A DNA stretch of 64,000 nucleotides from Ditylenchus dipsaci (taxonomy: Eukaryota > Nematoda > Chromadorea > Rhabditida > Anguinidae). The notes beneath the pieces were generated by a model. That model saw nothing but the letters and a program-made list of their open reading frames with translations, was not told the DNA's origin and ran no database searches. The translations under genes and the position numbers were made by a program. Within the stretch, counting starts at the first letter, position 1. Each line of letters begins with the position of its first letter. Shown piece after piece: positions 1 through 12,400 of this stretch. Location of the stretch: assembly GCA_004194705.1 (NCBI GenBank), contig SADC01000841.1:248001-312000 (forward strand). The letters run 5' to 3'.

Positions 1-451
1 ATCTATGTGAAAAACTGTACCAGAATAAACAAAAGTTACGTTCCGACTTTCCCGTGTTAATGAAATCTTTGTGGTGGTACAATGGTGGTGCTACTCAGGC
101 AGTGGTTCCCAGGTAGTTGTGCCAAGTTATCAGTACCCACTTGGTGGTACCCAGTTGCCGTACCCAGTTAGCGCTACCCAGGTGGTGATCCTCGGGTGAT
201 GGTACTGGAAAAGTCTTCAAAACTTGGGGTTAAGAAGATGTCAAATTCGGTTTGTCGGCCGGTCCCTTGAGTGTCATATATCGACTGCGCTATGATAAAT
301 AACCCAAAAGTTTTTCCTCGTTTAGGGTCTGACAATTTTAAATAGTAAATGTAATTTTAAAAAGGAATACAGAAAAAACTCGACTTATCTTACAATCCCT
401 TTTTTTCACAAAAAAATTACTAAAATTATTATTGTAATAGTTTATTTCTAG
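1..451. other. Upstream intron of alpha-spectrin
   Basis: No coding signal. Positions 70-220 carry a loose repetition of a motif like TACCCAGGTGGT. The stretch ends in a pyrimidine-rich tract and an AG acceptor at 450-451 that opens the first visible spectrin exon. Confidence 0.5.
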
Positions 452-3400
452 AGTGTCCAGCGACGAGCTGGCCAACGATGTGACCGGAGCTGAAGCTCTG
501 CTAGAACGTCACCAGGACTACCGCACTGAGATTGATGCTCGAGCTGCCACTTTCCAGGCCTTTGAACAGTTTGGACACCAGCTCATCAACAGTCATCACT
601 ATGTAACATTTTTACCCTACTGGCTTATAAACACCCCCCAACAGCTATTTTCTTATACCCCCCCCAAACTCGGTTTTTTGGAAGGGTCCAAAACCCATTT
701 TTATACAATAATTTCACTTTAAAAAGACCAGAAAGACCATTTTAAAAGGTTAAGGGGCTGTATTGGGAAGGGAAGGGAATAATTCAGGGGCCACTTTTTT
801 AGCTGCTTTACCATCTTTTTCAACTCGGGCTGTGGCAAAAATAGACTCTAAATGCATTTTATGGTCAAGTGTACTTCTCGGAATCATGTCTAATATAAGT
901 GAGTTCGCGCATCTCTAACTCTGAAGCCCCCTGCGCCCCTTCGGGGCCTGGAGTTGAGATGCGCACACCCACATACCTTAGACACAAATCACTCGAAAGT
1001 GACTCTGGATGCATGAAAAAGCATGCATACCAGAGTTTATTTATGCTGTAGGCAACAGTCCACAAAACTATTTTCTTTGATTATCCGGCCGAAAAGGGAG
1101 TATAAGAAAGTAGCGAAAAATTTTTCTAACATTTATATTTACAAAAAAATCCCCTATTATCCAAATCCAGGCTTCGGAAGACGTGCAGCAACGCCTGAAG
1201 GATGTGAACGAGGCCAGGAGACAGTTGGAACAAGCCTGGGTGAATCGCCGCAAAGTGTTGGATCAATGCCTGGAGTTGCAACTGTTCTACAGAGACTGTG
1301 AGCAGGCGGACACCTGGATGTCAGCCAGAGAAGCCTTCCTCAGCCAGGAGGACACAGGCGACAATGTGGAGTCGTTGATCAAGAAGCATGAGGACTTTGA
1401 CAAGGCTATTTCCTCTCAACAAGAGAAGATCAACCAGCTCAACCAGTTTGCTAATACTCTCATCAAGGACCAACATTACAATGCTCCTGTAAGTTTTTGA
1501 TATAATTTTTGGTGTAAAAAGTATATTCCAACTTAAACGAACATTTTGGTCGCGTTTCAGGTTTAGTCGACTCTGGTTGTAACAACTACGGTTGCACCGA
1601 TTTAACTTTTTGAGGTTTTGGTTCTCAGTTATGTCGGTACCTAGAGACATGGTTCTCAGTTGTGGCTCCATTTCGGATAGCGAAACCGATGCAACCCGAG
1701 TAACGACACTCTCTGTAGCTCGACCTTTTTTGGTCTCACACTTTTTCGGCTTCGATTTCCAAATTCTATAAATCTGTTCTCATTGATCACTTTAATCCAG
1801 AAAATGGCAAAGATTTATTATCAATATGTTTTGTTAGACTGGATTAGCCAAGCATTGGGCTATTAAAAAAATCTGGCTTTTAGAGCTGTTGGGACTCTTA
1901 CTTTTGTGCTGGTTTCATTGAAAACTTGATTCATCTCCTATATAGTTTTGGAGATTTTTTGTCTGTGAGTTTGTACACAATTGATGTTTTGATTTTTTCG
2001 GCGTTTTTTGTTTGGTTTTAGTAAATTTTTTGAATTGAAGCTGAGAATCTCAAGAGTCGAATGTTTATTTCAGATTTTGTCTATGAGATTTCTTTTGGTT
2101 TCAATTTTTGGGTTTAGTGAGCAAATTGCTGTTTTTTTGTTCAAGAGTCAAAGTTTTGGAGTTGTTGACAGTGGAACAACCGTGGAACAACCGTCCGTCC
2201 GTCAAACTTTTTATGAGTTACTGTTTTACAACCCAATTTTCTGCTATTTTTTACAACCTTATGTCTGATATTTTTCCGAAACCCTTAAGTTCAATATATT
2301 AGCTCTCTTTTGAGCACAAATACGTATCATTGAATTTACTTCAAAATTTTTTTTGTTGCCCTCCAAATTAGAGATGGTCGATTTTGGCCTGGATTTTTGG
2401 TGGATGTTCGGGTTCAAAGCCAATTTTCGGCCAATCTTTGCTAACTAATAACAGAAATCTTTACGGAACCCTCGAGTATTCATTTTAAGCACGAATACAC
2501 AATGTTCAAAAGTACCCAAACTTCTAAGATAGCACCCGAATCACCGGATAAGGGATCAAACACCAAGATACGGCCAAACCACCTGGATAGCATCCGAACC
2601 ACCAGGATGTGGGCCTTATTACCGAGACAGGGGATTAAACCACCAGGATATGGCTAAACCACCTGGAAAATTTTCGAACCACCTGGATGGGGATCAAACT
2701 ACCAGGATAGAGCTCAAACAGTCTGGATAGCACCCGAACCACCAGGACGAGACCCGAAAGATCAGGATGGGCCCGTATCAATATGAAGAGGCTCAAACCA
2801 CCAGGATAGGCTCTGTACCAGCAAGACATCACCCAAAATACCACGGTGGGACTCGATGCACCACAATAGGGCCTAAACCACTAGAATAGCGCCCGGACCG
2901 CAGAGATGAGGCTCGAATCACGTGTATACCCCCGATTACCAGGACAGAGCCCAAAGCACCAGAATAGGGCCCGAAGCCCCTGGAAAGTACCCGAACAACC
3001 AGAATAGCACCCGAATCACCGGAACGGGGATTAAACACCGGGATAGGGCCAAACAAGCTGGAAAGTATGCGGACTATGAAGAAAGTACCCCGGAGGAGGC
3101 TGGCGGGAAGTTTATGGGCAGGAAAGGTAACCCAGGAAGAGGGTAGCCAGAAGAAAAAGAGGTACCCAGGTAGGGGTCATTAGGGAAGGAGGGTGGAGGT
3201 TGTGGTGCTGTGTGATGTATTAACAAACTCTTTTGATCGAAATTTCAAAATACGATAGAGGCGCCGATAGGCGCCTGTGGTCCCTAGTAAAAAAATATTT
3301 GTGAAGTTTCATAATTTTTGTGTAGCCATAAATGGGTAGGTGTGCACTACAGTCGACTCTCTACATAACGTCTTTCAAAACGGGACGTTATGAGGAGAAG

Positions 3401-6400
3401 ACGTTATATAGAGAGTCGTTATTTAGAGAGGCACTCGCCTATATATCACTCACCAGACGTTATGTAGAGAGTTTTTCAAAAAAACTGTTGATTTCAACAA
3501 TAAATAGCACCCGAACAAACAATCATGGGATGGGCATGAAATAAGTAGAAATACTCTTCTGCTTCAGTCAAGCGAAAATCGTGTTTTTGACTTTATATAC
3601 CAAAAATCGCTTTTCGATTCTGAGTCATTTAGCGTTTACAGAATTTTGAAAAAGGGCTTAAAAAAGTTATGGTCAAAACAAAAGTTCCAAAATTCTTGTT
3701 ACACCCTGTATTTTAAAATATGCATTTTGATCATATGTCGAGCCTTCGAAATTATCGATTCTTCGGCTAGAAGTTCGAAGCTCGAAAATTTCGAGCTCAA
3801 AGTTCGAAAAAAATCGAACTTTCGAGCCGAAACTTTGATTTCGAGCCTTCGCTCGACAACTCTAATCATATGAATGAAGTTGTATTGGTTGTGAAAAAGT
3901 TAGGTATTAATTTGTTCAAAAGTTTTATTTTTTGAGCAACAAAAAGTTTTAAGATACGGTTCATCAAGCAGCGTGGCCGCGAGCGTAGGGCCCGGCTGCG
4001 ACTACGCGAGCTAGTAAAAATAATATTTCAATGTCAGTATTCCATTTATTAGATTTTTGACACATATAGAAAAATAAGAGTCGTGACAGGTCTCGAAGTA
4101 AGACTTTCTTCACAAACCAACGGAACCCTCTATATACTTCGAAAATAGAGGGCACAAAGTATGTTGTGACCAGCGAGGTCTGAACTTTATTCTTGCCTTT
4201 CATCGATAAAATTGATTGAGTGTGCTTCTTTATCCTAAATACTGATATTCCTTGCTAGTATGATGACTCTAAACCAGGAATTTTAGAGGATTACAAATGT
4301 TTAATTTACAAGATGGGTGCAACCAAATTGAAAAAAACGAACCAAAAATTTTTCATAAATGCATGTCAAAGTCCATAAGACTACTTCTATTCTCCAGGGA
4401 ATTGGAAACAAACGAGACAGCATATTTGACCGTTGGAATCAACTCAAAGGTGCTCTCATCGAGAAACGCTCCAAATTGGGCGAGTCACAGACCCTGCAAC
4501 AGTTCAGCAGAGATGCGGACGAGGTGGAAAACTGGATTGCTGAGAAGTTCCAAGTGGCCCAAGGTTAGTTTAACATATAAGCTAGACCGAATATAACCAT
4601 TCTCAAATCGCAGAACAAAGCTACCTGGACCCGAGCAACATCCAGCAAAAACACCAGAAACAGCAAGCCTTCGAAGCCGAGCTATCGGCCAACTCCGACC
4701 GTATTGCTACCTTGATCTCAGCTGGTCAGAATCTAATCCATCATGCAAATGTGGAGGGGGAGAAAATGCCGTGTCTCACAGACTCAAAGCACTAAATGAC
4801 CAGTGGGAATTGTTGGTCAAGAAGACCACTGAAAAGAGCACTCGGTAATTATAATACTTTAACGAAAAAATTTCAGGTCCAAAACATCCTAAACCTCAAA
4901 ATTCAGCGCTACTTCGATATAAAACATCCCCCTCCGCCGCAATCCTCACATAGTTTTCTCATCCAACCGCCCCCCCCCCCCAAACCATGATTTTTAGGAG
5001 TGTATAAAGACCGTTTTTATGTGATAATTTTGCCATCAAAGGCCTAGAAAAAGAATTTTAAGAGGGGCAAAGGGCTGTATAGGGAGGGAAGAGACAGAAT
5101 AGGGGCCATTTTAAGGCCTTTCAAAGAAGGCCCACTGGCGAAAAAATGAAAATGTTGAACATGGTTTTGAATACTGGGGCCTACCACATAACTAGGGTTG
5201 TCGGCCGACCGGCCGATTTTCGGCTTTTCCGGCCGAAAACCGATATTTTTTCGGTTTTCGGCTTTCGGCTCGGCTCGGCCGAAAATTTTGGTTTTCGGCT
5301 TTCGGCTCGGCTTGGCCGGCCGAAAATTTCGGCCGGCCGACAACCCTACGCATAACTATACTCTAGTATGCATGTTTTTTCGTGCACCCGGAGTCACTTT
5401 AGAGTGATTTGCGTCTAAGGTATGTGGGTGTGCGCAAGCCCAAAGCCCCTTGGCTTTAGAGATGCGCGCACTCACTTACCTTAGACATGATTTCGAGAAG
5501 TACTCTTGATCATAAAATGCATATAGAGTCTATTTTTGCCACGGCCCAAGTTGAAAAACATGCAGGACAATCAAAAACGGTCCAAAAGCAGGGATGGGAA
5601 TTGCACTTTTTAAAAATATTGTACTTTTTTGCCTGTTGTACTTTTTTGTATTTTTTTTTGAATTTGCGCTAAAAATAAAAATTTGCCTGCGGCGCAGTTT
5701 TTGGTTATATTTTTAGTTATTTCTTTTTGCTACTTTTTCTTGGGGTATGCAACTCAAAATTATAAAATAAATTAAATTTGGCCGAATAAAGTACAATTTG
5801 GTCATTTTTCATCAAAAAGTGCTTTTTATTCATTGCTTACTGGGGTTTGAGTACCAAAACTAAAGATTTTGACGTAAAATTTCGAAATTTCTAAAGATGT
5901 GCGGTCTGAAATAAAGTACAAATCTTTATATGAATTTCATTCACGTACCCTGCTTTTTATTGCTTTAATTGCCACATTTTCAGTGCTTATCATAACCAAT
6001 TGTGTATAAAGTTCAATACACGAACTCAAAAGTATCTTTTTTATTTTTTCATTTTTCGGGGGTTTTAAATTATTAAGTCGGTCTAAAAAGTGTAGAAACA
6101 TGTTTTTGGTGATGTAAGGCCGTTTAAAATTGTTAGGGTTGCAGTTTACAATGCCCCCCCACGGGGAGTGATCAGACGGAGGAGATAGCATCATATTCGT
6201 GTTTCTCGTCCCCGGTTCATGAGAAAGCCGGCTGTTTTTTTAGTTCTGAGAAAAAAAATTCGAACCACAGGGGGTATGCATGTTTTTTCAGGGTCATGGT
6301 TTTTTAGTCGAAATTTCAAAAATTTAAATTGGCGCCTTTTGAATGTTAAAGGGATTATGGGCTGTATTGGGAGGGAAGGGAATAAAAGGGGGCCACTTTT

Positions 6401-9400
6401 ATGGCAGAACGTTAAAAATTTAAATGTTTGTATTCTTCGACTGCCTCACCATGTTTTTCAAGTGGGCCGTGGCAAAAAGAGACTGTATATGCATTTTATG
6501 ATCGAGAGTACTTCTCGGAATCATGTCTAATATAAGTGAGTTCGCGCATCTCTAACTCAGAAGCCCCTGCGCCCCCTTCGGGGGCTTGGAGTTGAGATGC
6601 GCACACCCACATACCTTAGACACAAATCACTCGAAAGTGACTCCGGATGCATGAAAAAACATGCATACTAGAGTATAGTTATGCGGTAGGCCCCAGTATT
6701 CAAAACCATGTTCAACATCTTCTTGTTAGTGGGCCCTGTGTTATTAGTGGCCCCTTTTATTCCCTTCCCTTCCCTATACAGCCCTTATTCCCTTTAAAAT
6801 TCGAAAGGCGTTAATTTAAATTTTTCAAATTTTGACTAAAAACCATGATACCCGGAAAAGCTTTGCCTTTACATCTCCCTTTGAATATTTCTTAGCCGTA
6901 AAAAAAGAAGACGTATCTGTCACAAGACATTCTTAATGGTGACCAGTAATCGTACTGAAGTGGCAAGGTGCAAAGTGGATCTGTAATTTTGCCGAGACTC
7001 CGAAGAGGCTTAGCTCCAAAAATTATCTAACTACAAGATAAGTCAGAGAGCCCTACAAGGCTCACGGGAGTAATTGGTTGTTATTCTAAAACTATTTCAC
7101 CGTCCGTAATTCACTCGGCACAATTTTCATTACCCAGCTGTGTCTCACAATTGCTTTTGGCCACATATTTTAACCAAGAACAGTTTTGGCCAATCAACCG
7201 GCGTTATCAACCGGTTTATTCGCCGGTGGGCCACCATTTGATCACCTTTCTCAACCGGTTGATCAACCGGAAATAAATCAACCGGTTGATGGTGGATGTG
7301 GCGGTTGATTACCGGAAATTTTCTATCAACTGGTTGATCAACCGGTGGGAAAAAATCGAAAATTTTACCAAAATTAACTTACTGGTTGACCATTTGATCA
7401 ACCAAGGACCAATCACAAAAATTGCCAATCAACCGGTTGATCAACCGGATATCGATCAACCGCTTGATGGTGGATGCGGCGGTTGATAAAATCCAGGCGT
7501 GGCCAAGACTGACCAAGAACTGCATTCTCTGCAAAAATTTCACTTTTTTATCGGATGTTCCATTTTGCAGACTTAAAGAAGCCAACAAACAAAAAAGTTT
7601 TATGGCAGCCATCAAAGATCTGGAGTTCTGGTTGGGAGAGGTGGAGACCCTGCTTAGTTCTGAAGACTATGGTCGCGACTTGAATTCTATTGAAAATTTG
7701 TTGAAGGTAATTTCACTATTTCCACACTCTTATTTTCACAGGGCTGCAGGTGAAAACACCCGTCAGGATGTGTAAATCTCCCGTCAAAATATGTAAATCT
7801 CCCGTCAAATTTTTAAACTTCTTGTTCTCGGTGATTACTTTTCAATTTTTTTTTCATTTTTTTGCACCAGTACGTAGCCCTAAATCTCTAGTTTTTAGTG
7901 AGCTATTAACTGGCAGACCACAATATTGAAAATTAGTAGAAACAATTCATTTTTAAAAAAATAGGTGTAGTTTCAAAAAATATAATTTTTCTACCACTTT
8001 TCAATATCGTAGTCAGCCAGTTGATAGCTCATTAGAAACTATAGAATCTATAGTATAGATTCAGAGCTACATACTGGTGCAAAAAAATAAAATAATTGAA
8101 AAGTAATCACCGAAAACAAGAAGTTTTAAAAATTTGACGGAGATACACACATTTTGGCAGGTGTTTTCAGACTGACTAAACTTTCTTTTAGAAACACCAA
8201 TTGCTAGAAGCTGACATCAGTGCACATCAGGAAAGAGTATCTGAAATGAATGCTCAGGCGGACTCTCTACTCGAATCTGAACAGTTCGACAACCAGCAGA
8301 TTGATGAGCGACGAAAGGTGGGGTTTTTAAATCAGGATTTCTAATCGACCTATACAAACCAACCTGTTTAGGGCATTAATGACCGCTACTACTATGTCAA
8401 AGAGATGGCCAACCAACGCCGAGACAAGCTTAACAAGTCCATAACTGTGCACCAGTTCTTAAGAGATATTGATGAGGAGGAGTCCTGGATCAAGTAAACT
8501 TTACTTTTTCATGTACAATTTGTTTTGGCTAACTTGGCTTGCTTCAGAGAGAAGAAACTTCTGGTGAGCAGTGACGACTATGGAAGAGACTTGACTGGAG
8601 TGCAGAATCTGCGTAAGTTTTCACAATTCCATAGCAAAGTTATGGTAAATTGATGGAAGCCACTAACGCTTGTCCTGTGAAAATATGAACTTTTTACTCA
8701 ACTCTCCTTTCAAAGCTATTTTTACAGGCCGCAAGCACAAGCGCCTGGACAATGAGCTAGCCACACATGAACCTCAAGTGCAGTTGGTCCGATCCAAGGG
8801 AGTGGAATTGATGCAGGCCAGTGAAATTGGTGGACCTGAGATCAAAAAAGAGGATGCAAACCTTAGAAGACAGCTGGAAACAGATCATTGACTTGACTGG
8901 CAACAGGTAATGCACTCTTGTTTTATCAATGGACAATGACTAACAAAATGTGTTGCAGACACGACAAACTGCATCAGAGTGAAGAATTCCAAAACTTTAT
9001 TGGAAGAGTGGAGGAAGAGGAAGCCTGGCTGAACGAGAAGCAACAAATCCTCAGCAGTCTGAACTATGGAGATAATATGGCTGCGGTTCAGGACTTCTTA
9101 AAAAACATGACACATTGGAGGTGGACTTGGAGGTGCATCAACAACGCATCAATGAACTCATCAAGCAGGGAGAGGAGGTTAGTTGCACATTGCACAAATA
9201 GTAGGGTTGAGCATCAAATTTGAACTTGTATCTGTCATGTTGCCCGCAAAAATTTGTTTGTCTTTTATAAACAATATTTATTTTCAGTTGATCAACTCTG
9301 GAAATTGGCACTCTTCCAGCATCCAGCAACGGCTTTTTCAATTAGGACAGCGCCTAGAAGAGGTCAAACATTTGGCTATAGTGCGCAATGAAAAGCTCAA

Positions 9401-12400
9401 GGATAACTCTGCCTACCTCCAGTTCATCTGGAAATGCGATGTGGTTGAGAGCTGGATTGGTCTGTTGTCTATATACCCACATATCCATAGCTATTATTAC
9501 TAACCCCAAAATCAATTTCAGCCGAGAAGGAGCAGCAAGTACGCAGCGAAGAGTACGGCAGAGATTTGTCCTCGGTCCAACTGCTTCTCACCAAACAGGA
9601 TGCCTTTGATGCTGGCTTGAATGTGGATTTATATTCGGATAAAATCTCGTCACCAATAAATTCTGATGTTTCAGGCGTTCGAGCACGAAGGTATTCAGCG
9701 AATCACCGAGCTTAAGGACCAACTCATCCAAGCCCAGCACCAACAGACCCCAACATTGATAAACGCCACAACAATGTGATGGTCAGATGGCAGCAGCTTC
9801 TGGTATATTTTCGGCAATTATTTTTGTATAAACCATGTATTTTCTTTTGACATTTTTCAGATGAATTCACTGGGCAGGCGGTAAGTGGTTTTGGGGAATT
9901 TCGGTCTAGTGGGTCGTAGCCCTATATATTTTCAGGCAGAAACTGATCAAGCTCAGAAAGAGTTCAAAAAGATCGAGGAGCTCTACCTGAATTTCGCCAA
10001 AAAGCTTCCGCGTTCAACTCATGGTTCGAGAACGCTGAGGAGGTATGTGAGAGAATCATGTTTGGCACAGGTAACGAACAAGCACCCCAAAAAAATCAAT
10101 AGGGGGACCAAGGCAAAAAAATTTAAAAATAAAAACATGCAACAGGGGGGACCAAGGCATCTTTTTTTTTGCCTTGGTCCCCCTATTGATTTTTTGGGTG
10201 CTTGTTCTTTACTCGAGTGGGGTGCTTGTTCTTAACCTTGGCCTCATGTTTTATCATCAGGTTGTCTCTTATACAACCACTTTTCAGGACCTGACTGACC
10301 CAGTAAAATGCAATTCCTTGGAAGAGATCCGTGCTTTGCGAGAAGCTCACAACGAATTCCAAAAGTCTTTGGTCACGGGTGAGCGAAAAAAAGATTAATT
10401 AATTTTTGTTTTAACAAGGTAAATATTTTAGCTGAGAATGACTTCCGACAGTTGCAAGAGTTGGACCGCCAAATCAAGTCATACAATGTGGGACCCAACC
10501 CCTACACTTGGTTTACTATGGATGGTGGACTAGAGGTGGGTCGTGTTTGATTTCACCACTCACTTACTGCTACTTTCAGTCTGTGAAATAATAAATTTAG
10601 GAGACTTGGCGAAATCTTCAGAAGATCATCAAAGAGAGAGAAATCGAACTGCAGAAAGAGCACAGACGTCAGGAGGACAATGACAAGCTGCGACGAGAAT
10701 TTGCTAGTCGGTTAAACCATTTGAGCACCATACAAATCTCATGAGGATAATTTTCTTAGGACAAGCAAATGCTTTCCATCAATGGTTGGCTGATACCCGC
10801 AACGAAATGATGGAGACTAGTGGTTCTCTGGAACAGCAACTGGTTCGTTTTTGATGTTGAATTATTTACGAAAACAGTCTAGAGGTCCGATGTGTGGGTG
10901 TTTAAGTGGTTCAATTTCACTTTTTGTTGAGAAAATGAGTTAAGAGTTCGAGTTCTGCCCTTAATCAACCAATTTATTCTTTCAAAAAATTACAAATTTT
11001 CAGGAAATGTTGAAACGAAAGGCCCAAGACATTCGTGGCCAACGAATCCAACTCAAGAAAATAGAAGACCTAGGTGCTTTGTTAGAAGACCATCTGATTT
11101 TAGACAACCGCTACACTGAACACTCCACAGTTGGTCTGGCTCAGGTTTGATCTAAAAAATAAAAGTACAGTCGAGTCTCGTTAATCCGGCACCCTCGCTA
11201 ATCCCACACCCGAGCTTAGTTTGGTTGGTCGCCGAAGAATACCCTTAATGTTCACCAAATTATGTTCACCAAATACAAATTATTTATCCAAGGAGCAGTT
11301 TTCTCCGTGTTCTATAATTAAATTTCATCGATAAATTGAATTTGCTAAAAAAGAAACCAGGACTCGGTGGAATACACTAATAAAGATGGTGTTTCAAGAA
11401 ATTCGCCGGGTTTAAAATGGGCATAACTTTTTTTATAGGACGTTTTCCGAAATTCTGTTTTCACAGATCAATTTCTCTTGACGGGCAATTTGTTTAGTGT
11501 ATAATGTCAAAAACACGATTATTGCTTGGTCCCCACTGTGGTTCGGGATTTAGCCATCCAGGGACCACCCATAGACCAGGACCAGAACCACAAGGGGACC
11601 AAGCAAAAATCTTGTTTCGATACTATACACTATACACCGTCAAGAGAAAACGATTGGCAAAAATAGCAATTCGAAAAACGGTTTTTGAAAAAATTTATAC
11701 CCATTACAAAACCGGCGAATTTCTTGAAATACCTTGTATGTAAGGAACTCTACCGTGGTCTTTTAAAGGAGCATGCTCGTCGCGATGGAAATATTTTGAA
11801 AGGCGGGTACAGGTCAATTTAAACGAGAATTTTTTTTAAATAAATTTGTTGAGTACTCTGCGGGGAATAAGTAATTAAAAACACTTCCTTCGTTAATAGC
11901 ATCGGTGGCATGGTGTGATAGCGGCGGCGGACTACGAAAGCTGGTCGTTGGTTCGATTCCCACTGGAGATATAATTTTTCCTCCACTTTTCCAAAATTTT
12001 GTCAAATTAATTATTGTTTGAATTTCGCTGGTACCCGCCTTTCAAAATATTCCATCTGCGACGAGCATGCCCATTTAAGTGTCAAAATTTAACAAATTTT
12101 AAGTGTCAAAATTTAAAATTTTTTTTAAAATGACCGTCAAAATCGGAATTCTAACAATATTTGTCACGAGACTGTCAAAACATAATTTTCAAAAGCCTTC
12201 GAAAATTGGATAATTATGGAACAAGATGATTAAAATGATAAATTTGTTACTGAATGATTATGAATGATTTATTTGTTTATCGGTTTATTTATCGGTTTAA
12301 TTGACATGTTTTTTCTGTATTACCATGTTTTTCAACATGGCCGTAGCAAAAAAGCCTCTGTATGCATTTTGTGATCAACAGTACATCTCGGAATCATGTC

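Larger units (their letters stand above)
1489..4397. other. 2.9-kb spectrin intron filled with repeats
   Basis: AT-rich intron without credible coding. It holds a minisatellite (2515-3140), a pogo-type terminus (3350-3468) and a hAT-type miniature element (3738-3864), each listed separately. I see nothing definable in 1500-2500. Confidence 0.6.
4845..7570. other. 2.7-kb spectrin intron filled with repeats
   Basis: Two foldback copies (about 5045-5580 and 6270-6860), a nested hAT miniature element (5193-5348) and a CAACCGG-rich tract (7190-7492). The rest (5590-6200, 6900-7140) is AT-rich with no feature I can name. Confidence 0.6.

Noticed and set aside
3960..4010. Possible tRNA gene in a GC-rich island (GCGTGGCCGCGAGCG)
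   Set aside because: No foldable acceptor or T-arm and no B box; only a short GC-rich palindrome.
5044..5407. Three overlapping frames rich in Arg/Pro/Phe
   Set aside because: They read the GGCCGAAAA repeats of the hAT miniature element in both directions.
11895..11970. Functional tRNA gene
   Set aside because: The B box is good but acceptor and anticodon stems do not pair, and it lies inside a TTAA-flanked element; listed as tRNA-like only.
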